Assembly (NCBI RefSeq): GCF_028993575.1
Contig: NZ_CP118615.1
Coordinates: forward strand, 2,604,001-2,668,000
Length of the DNA: 64,000 nucleotides
Direction: 5' to 3'
DNA from: Micromonospora cathayae
GTDB lineage: Bacteria; Actinomycetota; Actinomycetes; Mycobacteriales; Micromonosporaceae
Made by a program: the position numbers and the translations under genes. This document shows positions 42,778 through 50,976 of the stretch, in pieces. Each line of letters opens with the position of its first letter. Within the stretch, counting starts at the first letter, position 1. The notes under the pieces were generated by a model. It was given only the letters and a program-made list of their open reading frames with translations, made no database searches and was not told the origin of the DNA.

Positions 42778-44202
42778 GTGGACGGCTTCGTGGGGCGTAC
42801 CCGGGAACTCGGGCTGCTGGACGGTCAGCTGAAGCGGGTGGTCCGGGGCGGCCGGGCGGGCCGCCCCGGACGGGCCCTGCTGATGCGGGGCCGGCGTCGG
42901 GTCGGCAAGTCCCGGCTGGTCGAGGAGTTCGTGGAGCGGGCCGGGGTGCCGTACCTCTTCTTCACCGCCTCCGGCCAGCCCAGCGTGGAGGCCGACCTGG
43001 CGCTCTTCGTCGAGGCGGTGGCGGCCTCGACCCTGCCCGGCGCTCCGCTCTTCGCGGCCCAACAGCCGCGCACCTGGGACGCCGCGCTGACCCTGCTCGC
43101 CGCCGCGCTCCCGGTCGACCGGCCGAGCGTGGTCGTGTTGGACGAGATGCCGTACCTGATCGCCACCGATGCCGGCTTCGAGGGAACCCTCCAGAAGGTC
43201 TTCGACCGGGAGTTGTCCCGCCGTCCCGTACTGCTGGTCTGCGTCGGCTCGGACCTGGGGATGATGGAGGCGCTCAACGACTACGGGCGGCCGTTCCACC
43301 AGCGCGCCACCGAGATGGTCGTCCCGCCGCTGAGCCCCGCCGACGCCCGGGACATGCTCGACCTGCCGGCCGCCGAGGCGTTCGACGCCCACCTGGTCAC
43401 CGGCGGCCTACCGCTGATCATGGACGAGTGGCCCGCCGGGGCCACCCTGTTCGACTACCTCGCCGAAGCGGTCACCGACCCGACCTCCGCTTTGCTGGTC
43501 AGCGGGGAACGGGCGTTGGCCGCCGAGTTCCCGGCGCAGTCCCAGCCCGGCGCGGTGCTCCGGGCGATCGGCTCCGGCGAGCGCACCTTCTCCCTGGTCA
43601 TGCGGGCCGCCGGCGATCTGCCCCAGGCGTCGCTGACCCGGGCGCTGCGCACGTTGAGCGCCAAACGGATCATCGAGGTGGCGGTGCCGCTGTCCACCAG
43701 AGCGTCCCGGGAGACCCGGTACAGCGTCGCCGACCCCTACCTGCGGTTCTGGCTCTCCTTCCTCGGGCCGTACCTGGCGGAGATCGAACGCGGGCGGGGA
43801 GACCTGACCCTGGCCCGGATCAGGGCGAACTGGCTGTCCTGGCGGGGCCGGGCGGTCGAGCCGTTGGTACGGGAGGCGCTGCGCCGACTGCCCGAGGGCT
43901 TCCTGCCGGCGGAGACGGCGGTGGTGGGCGGGTACTGGACCAGGACGAACGACCCGGAGATCGACCTCGTGGGGGCGGACCGCGCCCCGGTCGCCCGGCG
44001 GATCACCTTCGTCGGCTCGGTGAAGTGGCAGGAGAACCGGCCGTTCGACGGGCACGACCTGGGGCGGCTGCTGCTGCACCGCACCCGGCTCCCGGGCGCG
44101 GACGAGCAGACCGTGCCGGTCGCGGTGTCCCGCAGCGGTGGGACCGTCGAGGGGGTACGTGTCCTGTCGCCGGAGGACCTGCTTCTCGCGTACCCGGATT
44201 GA
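42778..44202 (+). CDS. AAA-family ATPase with DUF234-like C-terminal domain
   Basis: A 474-residue P-loop ATPase of the archaeal-ATPase/STAND-like group. It has FVGRTRELGLLDGQL at the start, Walker A GRRRVGKSR (38-46), Walker B VVVLDEMPYL (118-127), and a winged-helix region (about 270-330). The C-terminal domain (EIDLVGADRAP...ITFVGSVKW) has E-x-D and a downstream Lys like the degenerate PD-(D/E)XK fold of DUF234. Such proteins are common, poorly understood and often mobile. It is preceded by unusual repeats and stands alone. Confidence 0.83.
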   Translation: MDGFVGRTRELGLLDGQLKRVVRGGRAGRPGRALLMRGRRRVGKSRLVEEFVERAGVPYLFFTASGQPSVEADLALFVEAVAASTLPGAPLFAAQQPRTWDAALTLLAAALPVDRPSVVVLDEMPYLIATDAGFEGTLQKVFDRELSRRPVLLVCVGSDLGMMEALNDYGRPFHQRATEMVVPPLSPADARDMLDLPAAEAFDAHLVTGGLPLIMDEWPAGATLFDYLAEAVTDPTSALLVSGERALAAEFPAQSQPGAVLRAIGSGERTFSLVMRAAGDLPQASLTRALRTLSAKRIIEVAVPLSTRASRETRYSVADPYLRFWLSFLGPYLAEIERGRGDLTLARIRANWLSWRGRAVEPLVREALRRLPEGFLPAETAVVGGYWTRTNDPEIDLVGADRAPVARRITFVGSVKWQENRPFDGHDLGRLLLHRTRLPGADEQTVPVAVSRSGGTVEGVRVLSPEDLLLAYPD

Positions 44203-44284
44203 ACCGTGTCCGCCGGTGGCCCGTACCAGTGGGCGAGCGGTGCGGCGCATCGGCCGCCCCGCCGCCGAGCGACGGGAGCCTGTC

Positions 44285-44734
44285 GTGCCAGTTGGCGAGG
44301 AGTCGACGGATCCGATCGACCGGGCGCTGGGTGATCTGCCACTGCCGGTGCCCCTGACCCCCGAGGACGTCCGGATCGCGGTCCGGGCTGTGGTCGTGCA
44401 CGCCGCCGAGGAGTGGCCGGCCGGGCCGAGGTGCCGCAACGACGGCCTGCCGTACCCGTGCCGGCTGAGCCGCTGGGGACGGCGGGTGCTGGAGACGCAC
44501 GGGCTCTCCGAACGGCAGGTGGACGCGCTGGTCCGGCACGGTAACCCGTTCGTCCGGGTACCGTTCCCGTTCGTCGTGACCGGCCCGACCAGGGTCACCC
44601 GCCCGGGGCCGTACCCGGCGCGTGACCCGGCGGTCCGGACTGCGTCCCCGGCCCGGCCGGTCGCCCGGCCCGGCGGCCAGGGCCGCCCGGCGGCTCCCGG
44701 GGTCCCCGCGCCGCGCTGGCCGCAGGCGAGCTGA
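44285..44734 (+). CDS. Small protein with CRND/PYPCRL/RWGRRVL signature (paralogue A)
   Basis: A 149-residue protein of unknown function. Its core (PLPVPLTPEDVRIAVRAVVVHAAEEWPAG, CRNDGLPYPCRLSRWGRRVL, GLSERQVDALVRHGNP) closely matches the 102-residue protein encoded at 50577. Two conserved cysteines, conserved Trp and Arg residues and a leading Pro/Thr segment define the family. A basic Pro/Arg-rich tail (about 105-149) is extra. GTG 44285 has GGGAG about 7 bp upstream. Its role is unknown; paralogues in one window suggest a lineage-specific family. Confidence 0.7.
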   Translation: MPVGEESTDPIDRALGDLPLPVPLTPEDVRIAVRAVVVHAAEEWPAGPRCRNDGLPYPCRLSRWGRRVLETHGLSERQVDALVRHGNPFVRVPFPFVVTGPTRVTRPGPYPARDPAVRTASPARPVARPGGQGRPAAPGVPAPRWPQAS

Positions 44735-44891
44735 GGGACCCGGGCCGGGCCACCGGACGCACGGCCGGACGCCCCGGTCACGGCCGGTCGACTGCTCGGC
44801 CCGTTGTCGCAGGTCACCTCGGCGTGCCATGGTGCGGCGGTACCGGCCGATCGGCGGTAACGTCACGCAGCGGGGCGACGCGGGAGGTGGC

Positions 44892-45533
44892 ATGGCACGG
44901 GGCGGGATCTTCTGCCTGGAGGGCCAGTGGCACCGTGACCTGCACGAGCGGGGCTCGGTGCTGCCGACGTTGGAGCTGCTGGAGCGGCTCGGCCGGATCC
45001 GGTTCATCCACAAGGACGCCGCCACCCCGGACGAGTTGAACTTCTTCCTGGACCGGTGGCTGCTCCGCCAGTACGCCGACTACCGGGTCGGCTTCTTCGC
45101 CATGCACGGCACCCCGAGCCGGCTGCACCTCACCGACTGGCACTCCGTCGAGCTGACCGACGTGGCGGAGAAGATGGCCGGCCGGTGCGAGGGCAAGCGG
45201 ATCTACTTCGGCAGCTGCTCGGTGCTGCGCGCCTCCGACGCCGTACTGCGGGAGTTCCTGGCGGTCACCGGGGCCGCCCTGGTCTGCGGGTTCACCCGGG
45301 ACGTCGACTGGGTGGAGTCGGCCGCCTTCGAGACCGTCCTGCTCGACGTGCTCGCCAACGGCCAGCAGCACAACGCCGCCGAGCGGCGGATGGGCTCGGC
45401 GCACTGGGCGCCGCTCGCCTCGTACCTGGGATTCCGGGTGATCTACGCCAACGGCCGGGCGTGGCGGCCGACGAACCGGCCCCGGGTGCCCGCCCAGGCG
45501 GTCGGGGAACCCTCCGCCGCCCGACCGCGCTGA
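44892..45533 (+). CDS. DUF6642-type protein with caspase-like His/Cys arrangement
   Basis: A 213-residue protein beginning ARGGIFCLEGQWHRDLHERGSVLPTLELLERLG, which I associate with DUF6642. Two segments resemble the catalytic strands of clan CD (caspase/CHAT) peptidases: hydrophobic strand then His72-Gly73 (VGFFAMHG), and hydrophobic strand then Cys109 (IYFGSCS). The spacing of about 37 residues fits that fold. ATG 44892 has GGGAGG just upstream. If the prediction holds, it is a small CHAT-like protease. No partner gene is obvious, and the protease assignment is inference. Confidence 0.65.
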   Translation: MARGGIFCLEGQWHRDLHERGSVLPTLELLERLGRIRFIHKDAATPDELNFFLDRWLLRQYADYRVGFFAMHGTPSRLHLTDWHSVELTDVAEKMAGRCEGKRIYFGSCSVLRASDAVLREFLAVTGAALVCGFTRDVDWVESAAFETVLLDVLANGQQHNAAERRMGSAHWAPLASYLGFRVIYANGRAWRPTNRPRVPAQAVGEPSAARPR

Positions 45534-45601
45534 GCCCCCGCCCCGCCGACCCGCGCCGGGGGAGCGCTGCGGCCACGGCGCGGCGCTGGTAGAAACGAGC
45601 G

Positions 45602-46066
45602 ATGGCACGCAGCATCGCGACGAACAACCAGGTGGACCGGTCGGGTCTGATCGACTTCCTCGCCGCACGGCACCGCGCGGTGCTGATCACCATGCGGGCC
45701 GACGGGCGACCGCAGTCCTCCCCGGTCGCCTGCGGGGTCGACGGCGCGGGCCGGTTGGTGATCTCGACGTACCCGGAGCGGGCCAAGGTACGCAACATCC
45801 GCCGGGACCCCCGGGTCTCCGCCTGCGTGCTCTCCGACGACTGGAACGGGCCCTGGGTGCAGATCGACGGTACCGCCGAGGTGCTCGACCTGCCGGAGGC
45901 GCTGGAACCGCTGGTGGAGTACTTCCGGAGCATCTCGGGGGAACACCCGGACTGGGACGAGTACCGGCAGGCGATGGTCCGGCAGGGCAAGTCGCTGATC
46001 CGGGTGACGATCGACTCGTGGGGGCCGGTCGCCACCGGCGGATTCCCGGCCCGCCTGGCCGACTGA
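45602..46066 (+). CDS. PPOX-class F420-dependent oxidoreductase
   Basis: A 154-residue split-barrel flavin/deazaflavin enzyme: LAARHRAVLITMRADGRPQSSPVACGVDGAGRLVISTYPERAKVRNIRRDPRVSACVLSD is the classic N-terminal half of actinobacterial F420-dependent PPOX proteins. A C-terminal helix and the final strand (SLIRVTIDSWGPVATGGFPAR) complete the barrel. It would reduce a small aromatic or quinone-like substrate with F420H2. The substrate is unknown. Confidence 0.87.
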   Translation: MARSIATNNQVDRSGLIDFLAARHRAVLITMRADGRPQSSPVACGVDGAGRLVISTYPERAKVRNIRRDPRVSACVLSDDWNGPWVQIDGTAEVLDLPEALEPLVEYFRSISGEHPDWDEYRQAMVRQGKSLIRVTIDSWGPVATGGFPARLAD

Positions 46067-46093
46067 CCGGCCGCCGCCCGGTGCGCTGTCGGC

Positions 46094-46735
46094 TCAGTAG
46101 GCGGCGGTGAACCGGGTGTTCAGGTGACGCGGGTTCTCGATCTCGTCCAGCACCGCCACCGCCAGGTCCTCGTACGACAGCACGGACCGGCCCTGCGCGT
46201 CGGTGACCGGATGGTCGCCGCCGGTGCGGTACCGGCCGGTGCGCTCGCCGGGGTGGAACTCCAGCGGTGGCGGCGAGAGGTACGTCCAGGGCACCCCGTC
46301 GGCGGCGGAACGGTACAGGTCCAGCGCCTCGGCCTGGCCCAGCGCCGGGTCACGGTAGCGGTCGGGGAAGTCCGGCGCGTCGAGGAACCGGGTGCCGTCC
46401 GGGGCGAGCAAAGTGGCCCCGCCGCCGAGGTGGATGATCCGGGGCGGATCGGGCACCTCGCGCAGCGTCGACACCAGCGTCCGGGCCGCGTCCGGCCAGA
46501 GCGTCCGCTCGCCACCGCCGACCGCGACCACGAAGACGTCCGCCTCCGGCGCGAGTTCGCGTACGCTGCGCGCCGAGGTGACGTCACCGGTGACCACCCG
46601 GGCCTCCGCCGGCAGGTACGTGACCGCCTCCGGACGCCGGACCGCGGCGGTGACCCGGTGCCCACGGCGGACCGCCTCGGCGGTGATCCGGGAACCCGCG
46701 GTGCCCCCGGCGCCGAACACGACGATGTTGCTCAT
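46094..46735 (-). CDS. NAD(P)-binding Rossmann protein (atypical SDR, NmrA/flavin-reductase-like)
   Basis: A 213-residue protein with the dinucleotide-binding start NIVVFGAGGTAGSRITAEAVRRGHRVTAAVRRPE (GAGGTAG glycine motif), GDVTSARSVRELA and LSYEDLAVAVLDEIENPRHLNTRFTAAY at the end. This matches short atypical SDR proteins (BVR-B/NmrA-like), which bind NAD(P)H and act as reductases or redox sensors. It is convergent with the PPOX gene, with a 27-bp gap. Confidence 0.85.
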   Translation of the reverse strand: MSNIVVFGAGGTAGSRITAEAVRRGHRVTAAVRRPEAVTYLPAEARVVTGDVTSARSVRELAPEADVFVVAVGGGERTLWPDAARTLVSTLREVPDPPRIIHLGGGATLLAPDGTRFLDAPDFPDRYRDPALGQAEALDLYRSAADGVPWTYLSPPPLEFHPGERTGRYRTGGDHPVTDAQGRSVLSYEDLAVAVLDEIENPRHLNTRFTAAY

Positions 46736-46873
46736 GGCCGCCTCCCCGCCTGATCGACGTGCTCCGCCTCCAGGCTAGGGAGCGGTCACCCCGGCTGTCG
46801 GCGGAACGGCGATCCCGGCCCGGCCGGCGACCGGGCCGGACCCCGGACCGGTCGTGGCCCGGCCGGCGGTGGT

Positions 46874-48106
46874 TCAGTCGACCAGCGCGGAGTAGACGAG
46901 CTGGCGCAGTTGCGCCCGCAGCGGGTAGGTGCTCGACGGCAGGAGCTGGGTGTAGAGCTGGGCGGTGATCTCCTCGGCCGGATCCACCCAGAAGGCGGTA
47001 CTGGCCACCCCGCCCCAGTAGTACTCGCCGACGCTGCTCGGCACCCGGCTGGGGATGGGATCCTGCACCACCGCGAAACCGAGGCCGAAGCCGATCCCGT
47101 CGAAGATCGACTCGGCGAACCCGCCGACCGAGAGGGCGCCCAGGTCCTGCCCGCCGGGCAGGTGGTTGCGGGTCATGAAGCGTACGGTGCGCGGGCCGAG
47201 CAGGCGTACCCCGTCCAGCTCGCCGCCGCGCAGCAGGAACTGGGTGAACCGGTGGTAGTCGTACGCGCTGCAGATCAGGCCGCTGCCGCCGGCGTGCAGG
47301 GTCGGCCGCTGCCGGGCGGCGGCCCCGAGCTGCTCGTGCCGCAGCAGCCGGCCGGTGCGCGGGTCGGGCACGTAGAGCGCGCCGAGCCGTTCGGCGTCGT
47401 CCCCGTCGACCCACCAGTGCGTGTCGGTCATGCCCAGCGGGCGGAGGATCCGCTCGGTGAAGAACTCGTCGAGCCGCTGCCCGGAGACCACCTCGACCAG
47501 CCGGCCGAGCACGTCGGTGGCGACCGAGTACCCCCAGGCGCTGCCGGGCTGGTAGAGCAGCGGCAGCTCGGCCAGGGCCACCGAGGCGGCGGCCAGGTCG
47601 ACCCCGGCCGGCCAGTGCAGGTCGTAGCCGGCCGCCCGGTACAGGCCGTCGACCACCGAGGTCTGCATGAAGCCGTACGTCAGGCCGGCGGTGTGGGTGA
47701 GCAGGTGCCAGACCCGGATCGGCTCGACCGCGGGCACGGTGTACGGCTTGGCCGCCGAGCCCTTCGCGTAGACCCGTACGTCGGCGAACTCGGGCAGCCA
47801 GCGGCTGATCTCGTCGGTCAGCTCGAAGCGGCCCTCCTCCCACAGCATCATGGCCGCGACCGAGGTGACCGGCTTGGTCATCGAGTAGATCCGCCACAGC
47901 GTGTCCGCCTCGACCGGGGCGCCGGACTCCACGTCCCGCAGCCCGTAGGTGGACGAGTGGGCGACGTGTCCCCGTCGGGTCACCACGATCTGCCAGCCGG
48001 AGAGTTGCCCGGCGGCCACGTACCGGCCGAAGTGCTCGTCGATCCGGGCCAGCCGGGCCGGGTCGAAGCCGATCTCGTCCGGGTCGATGTTCCGCGACAC
48101 CTTCAC
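46874..48106 (-). CDS. Serine hydrolase of the class C beta-lactamase/esterase family
   Basis: A protein of about 410 residues with IYSMTKPVTSVAAMMLWEEG (S-x-x-K catalytic pair), WGYSVATDVLGRLVEVVSG (Tyr motif, YSV) and the third-motif-like HAGGSGL. There is no signal peptide, so it is probably a cytoplasmic esterase (EstB-like) or peptidase. The start is GTG 48106 or GTG 48100; the latter has a better-spaced GGGGG ribosome site. It is divergent from the pentapeptide-repeat gene. Confidence 0.85.
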   Translation of the reverse strand: MKVSRNIDPDEIGFDPARLARIDEHFGRYVAAGQLSGWQIVVTRRGHVAHSSTYGLRDVESGAPVEADTLWRIYSMTKPVTSVAAMMLWEEGRFELTDEISRWLPEFADVRVYAKGSAAKPYTVPAVEPIRVWHLLTHTAGLTYGFMQTSVVDGLYRAAGYDLHWPAGVDLAAASVALAELPLLYQPGSAWGYSVATDVLGRLVEVVSGQRLDEFFTERILRPLGMTDTHWWVDGDDAERLGALYVPDPRTGRLLRHEQLGAAARQRPTLHAGGSGLICSAYDYHRFTQFLLRGGELDGVRLLGPRTVRFMTRNHLPGGQDLGALSVGGFAESIFDGIGFGLGFAVVQDPIPSRVPSSVGEYYWGGVASTAFWVDPAEEITAQLYTQLLPSSTYPLRAQLRQLVYSALVD

Positions 48107-48159
48107 ACCCCCGAACCTACTAGCCGGTACGTCGGACGGAAAGTGTCGGTGGGCTTCTC

Positions 48160-48172
48160 TAGGGTGAGAGCC
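48160..48172 (+). promoter_or_regulatory. Likely leaderless -10 box of the pentapeptide-repeat gene
   Basis: TAGGGT (48160-48165) is followed by 7 bases and then the GTG start at 48173, the TANNNT-N7-start pattern of leaderless actinobacterial genes. No convincing -35 box is visible, and no ribosome site precedes the start. Confidence 0.5.
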
Positions 48173-48766
48173 GTGCCGGAGCTGACCGAGGACGCCACCT
48201 TCCGCCACGACGACTGGTACGCCGAGGAGATCGTCGACCGGCACTTCGTGCGCTGCTCCTTCCACGACGTCGACCTGACCGAGGCGACCACCCGGGGCGC
48301 GGTCTTCACCGAGTGCGTCTTCGGCGGGGTCCGGTTCAACGCCTCCCGGCACGTCGACTCGGCCTTCACCCGGTGCACGTTCACCCGGTGTGTCCTCTTC
48401 GACGCCGAGTTCACCGGCTGCAAGCTGGTGGGCAGCACGTTCACCGAGTGCGAGCTGCGTCCGCTGCGGGTGGACGGCGGGGACTGGTCCTTCGTCGCCC
48501 TGCCCCGGGCCGACCTGCGGGGGGCGCACCTGGCCGGCGTACGGCTGCGGGAGGTCGACCTGACCGGGGCCGACCTGACCGGTGCCACCCTGACCGGCGC
48601 GGACCTCTCCGGCGGGCAGTTCGCCGGGGCCCGGCTGACCCGCTGCGACCTGCGCGGCAGCGACCTGAGCGGGTTGGATCCGACGCTGGTCGAGCGGGGC
48701 GGCGCGCTCATCGACCCGGAGCAGGCGCTGGTGCTGGCCCGGGGGCTCGGCTTCGAGGTCCGCTGA
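48173..48766 (+). CDS. Pentapeptide-repeat protein
   Basis: A 197-residue protein with A(D/N)LxX-type pentapeptide repeats from about residue 20 to 165 (FHDVDLTEATTRGAVFTECVFGG, ADLTGATLTGADLSGG). These build a right-handed beta-helix. Relatives such as MfpA mimic DNA and protect DNA gyrase from quinolones. Cysteines occur frequently at the repeat turn positions. The short C-terminal tail (LIDPEQALVLARGLGFEV) is common in actinobacterial members. Whether this one protects gyrase cannot be told from sequence. Confidence 0.87.
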   Translation: MPELTEDATFRHDDWYAEEIVDRHFVRCSFHDVDLTEATTRGAVFTECVFGGVRFNASRHVDSAFTRCTFTRCVLFDAEFTGCKLVGSTFTECELRPLRVDGGDWSFVALPRADLRGAHLAGVRLREVDLTGADLTGATLTGADLSGGQFAGARLTRCDLRGSDLSGLDPTLVERGGALIDPEQALVLARGLGFEVR

Positions 48767-48822
48767 CCACCGCCGCCGGAAAGCCGTCACCGGCTGTCAG
48801 GTATGACTGCCATCCTCAGGGC

Positions 48823-49272
48823 ATGGCATGGTGGTCGGATCTGGTGGACGAGGAGCCGGACTTCGCGCGGCGGGTGCGGGCCCGCTTCGCGGTCCGCAAA
48901 CACGGGACGATGGCGACGCTGCGGCGGGACGGTTCGCCCCGGATCAGCGGGACGGAGTTCGAGTTCGACGCGGGGGACCTGCGCCTGGGCAGCATGGCGG
49001 GCGCGCTGAAGGCGCAGGATCTGCGCCGGGACCCCCGGGTGGCGCTGCACTGCCCGAGCGAGGACCCGCCGGAGGACGACCCGCCCGGCTGGGCCGGTGA
49101 CGCCAAGATCGCCGGGATCGCGCACGAACTGCCACCCGGCGAGGACGGGTCGCACCGGTTCCGGATCGAGCTGACCGAGGTGGTGCTCACCCGGGTCGGT
49201 ACGCCGGCCGACCACCTGGTGATCGAGAGCTGGCACCCGGGGCGCGGGCTGCGCCGCCGGCAGCGTCGCTGA
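48823..49272 (+). CDS. Pyridoxamine 5'-phosphate oxidase-like (PPOX) split-barrel protein
   Basis: A 149-residue protein: EPDFARRVRARFAVRKHGTMATLRRDGSPRISGTEFEFDAGDLRLGSMAGALKAQDLRRDPRVALHCP is the flavin/F420 split-barrel core. It ends with a strand pair LVIESWHPGRGLRRRQ. A cofactor-dependent redox role or F420 binding is expected from the family. The ATG at 48823 begins MAWWSDLVDEEP, as in homologous actinobacterial proteins. It is 56 bp downstream of the pentapeptide gene. Confidence 0.83.
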   Translation: MAWWSDLVDEEPDFARRVRARFAVRKHGTMATLRRDGSPRISGTEFEFDAGDLRLGSMAGALKAQDLRRDPRVALHCPSEDPPEDDPPGWAGDAKIAGIAHELPPGEDGSHRFRIELTEVVLTRVGTPADHLVIESWHPGRGLRRRQRR

Positions 49273-49535
49273 CCGGTCACCCGTAGGGTGGTCGTCGGTG
49301 CGGAACCCGCCACGTCCACCCGCCGTTCCCCGGGCCGACCGGGACGACAGCGGTCGATCGCCGACGGACCCCACCAACCGGTGAAGGCCGCCACCGTGGA
49401 CGGGTACCCTCCTGGTGTCCACGGGGGAGGATGCCGGCGACCGCGGCACCGAACCGGCACCGGGCCGACGGCACCGTGGACCGTCGTGCGGTTCGTGGCC
49501 AGCGTCGGTGTGGCCCGGACGGGAGCGGAGGTTCC

Positions 49536-50450
49536 GTGGTGCGAGTCGGCTCCGACGAGTCCGGGCCGAGCCCGGCGTACCGCCCCACCGGCCGGACCCG
49601 GGTGGCCCTGCGGCGGCTCGCCCGGACCCGGCAGCGTCGCCGCTGGGCGGTGGCGGCGCTGGCCGTCGTGGCCGGACTGGTGGTGTCCGTCCCCTGGCTC
49701 GCGGCCCGTCGGACGGTGCCGGACGGCCCGGATCCCGCCGGCCCGCCGGGCGCCGCCCGGTCGTGGCCCAGTGCCCCGGCCGCCCTCCCCACCGGGGCGG
49801 ACCTGGGCGCCGCGCTGCCCTCACCCGGCCTGCAACCCCGCCGGCGCTGGCCGACGCCCCCGCCCGCGCCACCCACCCCGTCCCGGACGCCGACGCCGGC
49901 GGTGCCGCCGCTGCTCGACGTCCGGCACGCGGACGCACCCGCGGTGGTGGACCTGAGTGCGGTGGGCGGCCGGGACTGGGTCCACTGGGGACTGCGCGGC
50001 GGCGACTCGGTGGTGCGCAAGCGCGACGGTTCCGGCGAGATCGTCGACCGGGGCGGCTCGGGCGGCCGGGGCGGCCACGACACCAACCCCGAACTGTTCC
50101 GCTGGCGGGACGGCACCCCGGTCCGGTCGATCGCCGGTACCTCCACCGGCGTCTACGCCTGCGGGGCCGGCAACGGGTTCGCGCTCGCCGTGGCCGGGAA
50201 CGGTGAGGTGCGGACGGTCCGGCTCTACGCCGGGCTCTGGATGGCCCGGGGGCGGCTGGAGGCCCGGCTGTCCACCGGTGGCCCGGTCACCACGGTCCGG
50301 CTGGAGGACCCGCACACCAACCGGACCGCCGAGTTCACCGTGCGGTTCCGGGCGCCGCCAGGGGCGAAACTGCTGGTCGACTGGCGGGTCGAGCACGCCT
50401 TCGACCGGCACTGCGGCAACGTCGACCTCCAGGCGGTGGCGCTGCACTGA
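49536..50450 (+). CDS. Membrane-anchored protein with Pro-rich linker and beta-sandwich-like domain
   Basis: A 304-residue protein. A basic N-terminus (about 15-35) precedes one membrane helix (WAVAALAVVAGLVVSVPWLAA). A Pro/Ala-rich linker (about 60-130, many PTPPPAPPTPSRTPTPA-like stretches) carries an extracellular domain (about 135-304) starting DVRHADAPAVVDLSAVGGRDWVHWGLRGG, whose aromatic-rich strands resemble a carbohydrate- or ligand-binding beta-sandwich. GTG 49536 (or 49539) follows GGAGG. The function is unknown. Confidence 0.68.
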   Translation: MVRVGSDESGPSPAYRPTGRTRVALRRLARTRQRRRWAVAALAVVAGLVVSVPWLAARRTVPDGPDPAGPPGAARSWPSAPAALPTGADLGAALPSPGLQPRRRWPTPPPAPPTPSRTPTPAVPPLLDVRHADAPAVVDLSAVGGRDWVHWGLRGGDSVVRKRDGSGEIVDRGGSGGRGGHDTNPELFRWRDGTPVRSIAGTSTGVYACGAGNGFALAVAGNGEVRTVRLYAGLWMARGRLEARLSTGGPVTTVRLEDPHTNRTAEFTVRFRAPPGAKLLVDWRVEHAFDRHCGNVDLQAVALH

Positions 50451-50576
50451 GCCGACCCGGTCGGCGGCCGGCGGTTCCCCCGCGGTGTCGCGCCGGGACA
50501 GTTTGTCCGTCGCGCTGCGTCCACCCGATCGTAACTTCCTGTTCGGCAGAACCGACGATCTCGGGAGGCTTCGCAG

Positions 50577-50885
50577 ATGAGCGTCACTACCGCTCGCACC
50601 GTCCGGCCGGTCACCCCGCACGCCGACGGCGGCCCGGCCGGGGAGGTGCTCCGGGAGATCCCCCTTCCGCCGTACGTCACCGGTGAGGACGCGCAGTTCG
50701 CCGTCCGGGCGGTGGTGGTGCACGCCCCGCGTCGCTGGTCCGGCGGGATGGTCTGCCGCAACGACGCCAGCCCGTACCCGTGCCGGCTGCACCGCTGGGG
50801 TCGCCGCGTGCTGGCGCTGCGCGGGCTGCGCCCGGCGGAGATCGACGCCCTGGTCGAACGCGGCGACCCGACCGCCCCGGCGTGA
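50577..50885 (+). CDS. Small protein with CRND/PYPCRL/RWGRRVL signature (paralogue B)
   Basis: A 102-residue protein that shares the core of the protein at 44285: PLPPYVTGEDAQFAVRAVVVHAPRRW, CRNDASPYPCRLHRWGRRVL and DALVERGDP. The paralogue identity over this core is high and includes both cysteines. Its strong ribosome site (GGGAGG) precedes the ATG. Nearly the whole protein is the conserved core, so this short form defines the minimal family unit. No function is known. Confidence 0.75.
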   Translation: MSVTTARTVRPVTPHADGGPAGEVLREIPLPPYVTGEDAQFAVRAVVVHAPRRWSGGMVCRNDASPYPCRLHRWGRRVLALRGLRPAEIDALVERGDPTAPA

Positions 50886-50886
50886 G

Positions 50887-50917
50887 CAGGGGCCCGGCCG
50901 ACCCGGCAGGGCCCCTG
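50887..50917 (+). terminator. Hairpin after paralogue B
   Basis: CAGGGGCCC and GGGCCCCTG form a 9-bp stem with a 13-base loop starting 2 bp after the stop. Two imperfect copies of GGCCGGCCGGCACCA follow at about 50938-50975. Confidence 0.65.
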
Positions 50918-50976
50918 CCCGGCACCATCCGGCAGAGGCCGGCCGGCACCATTCAACCGGGGCCGGCCGGCACCAC

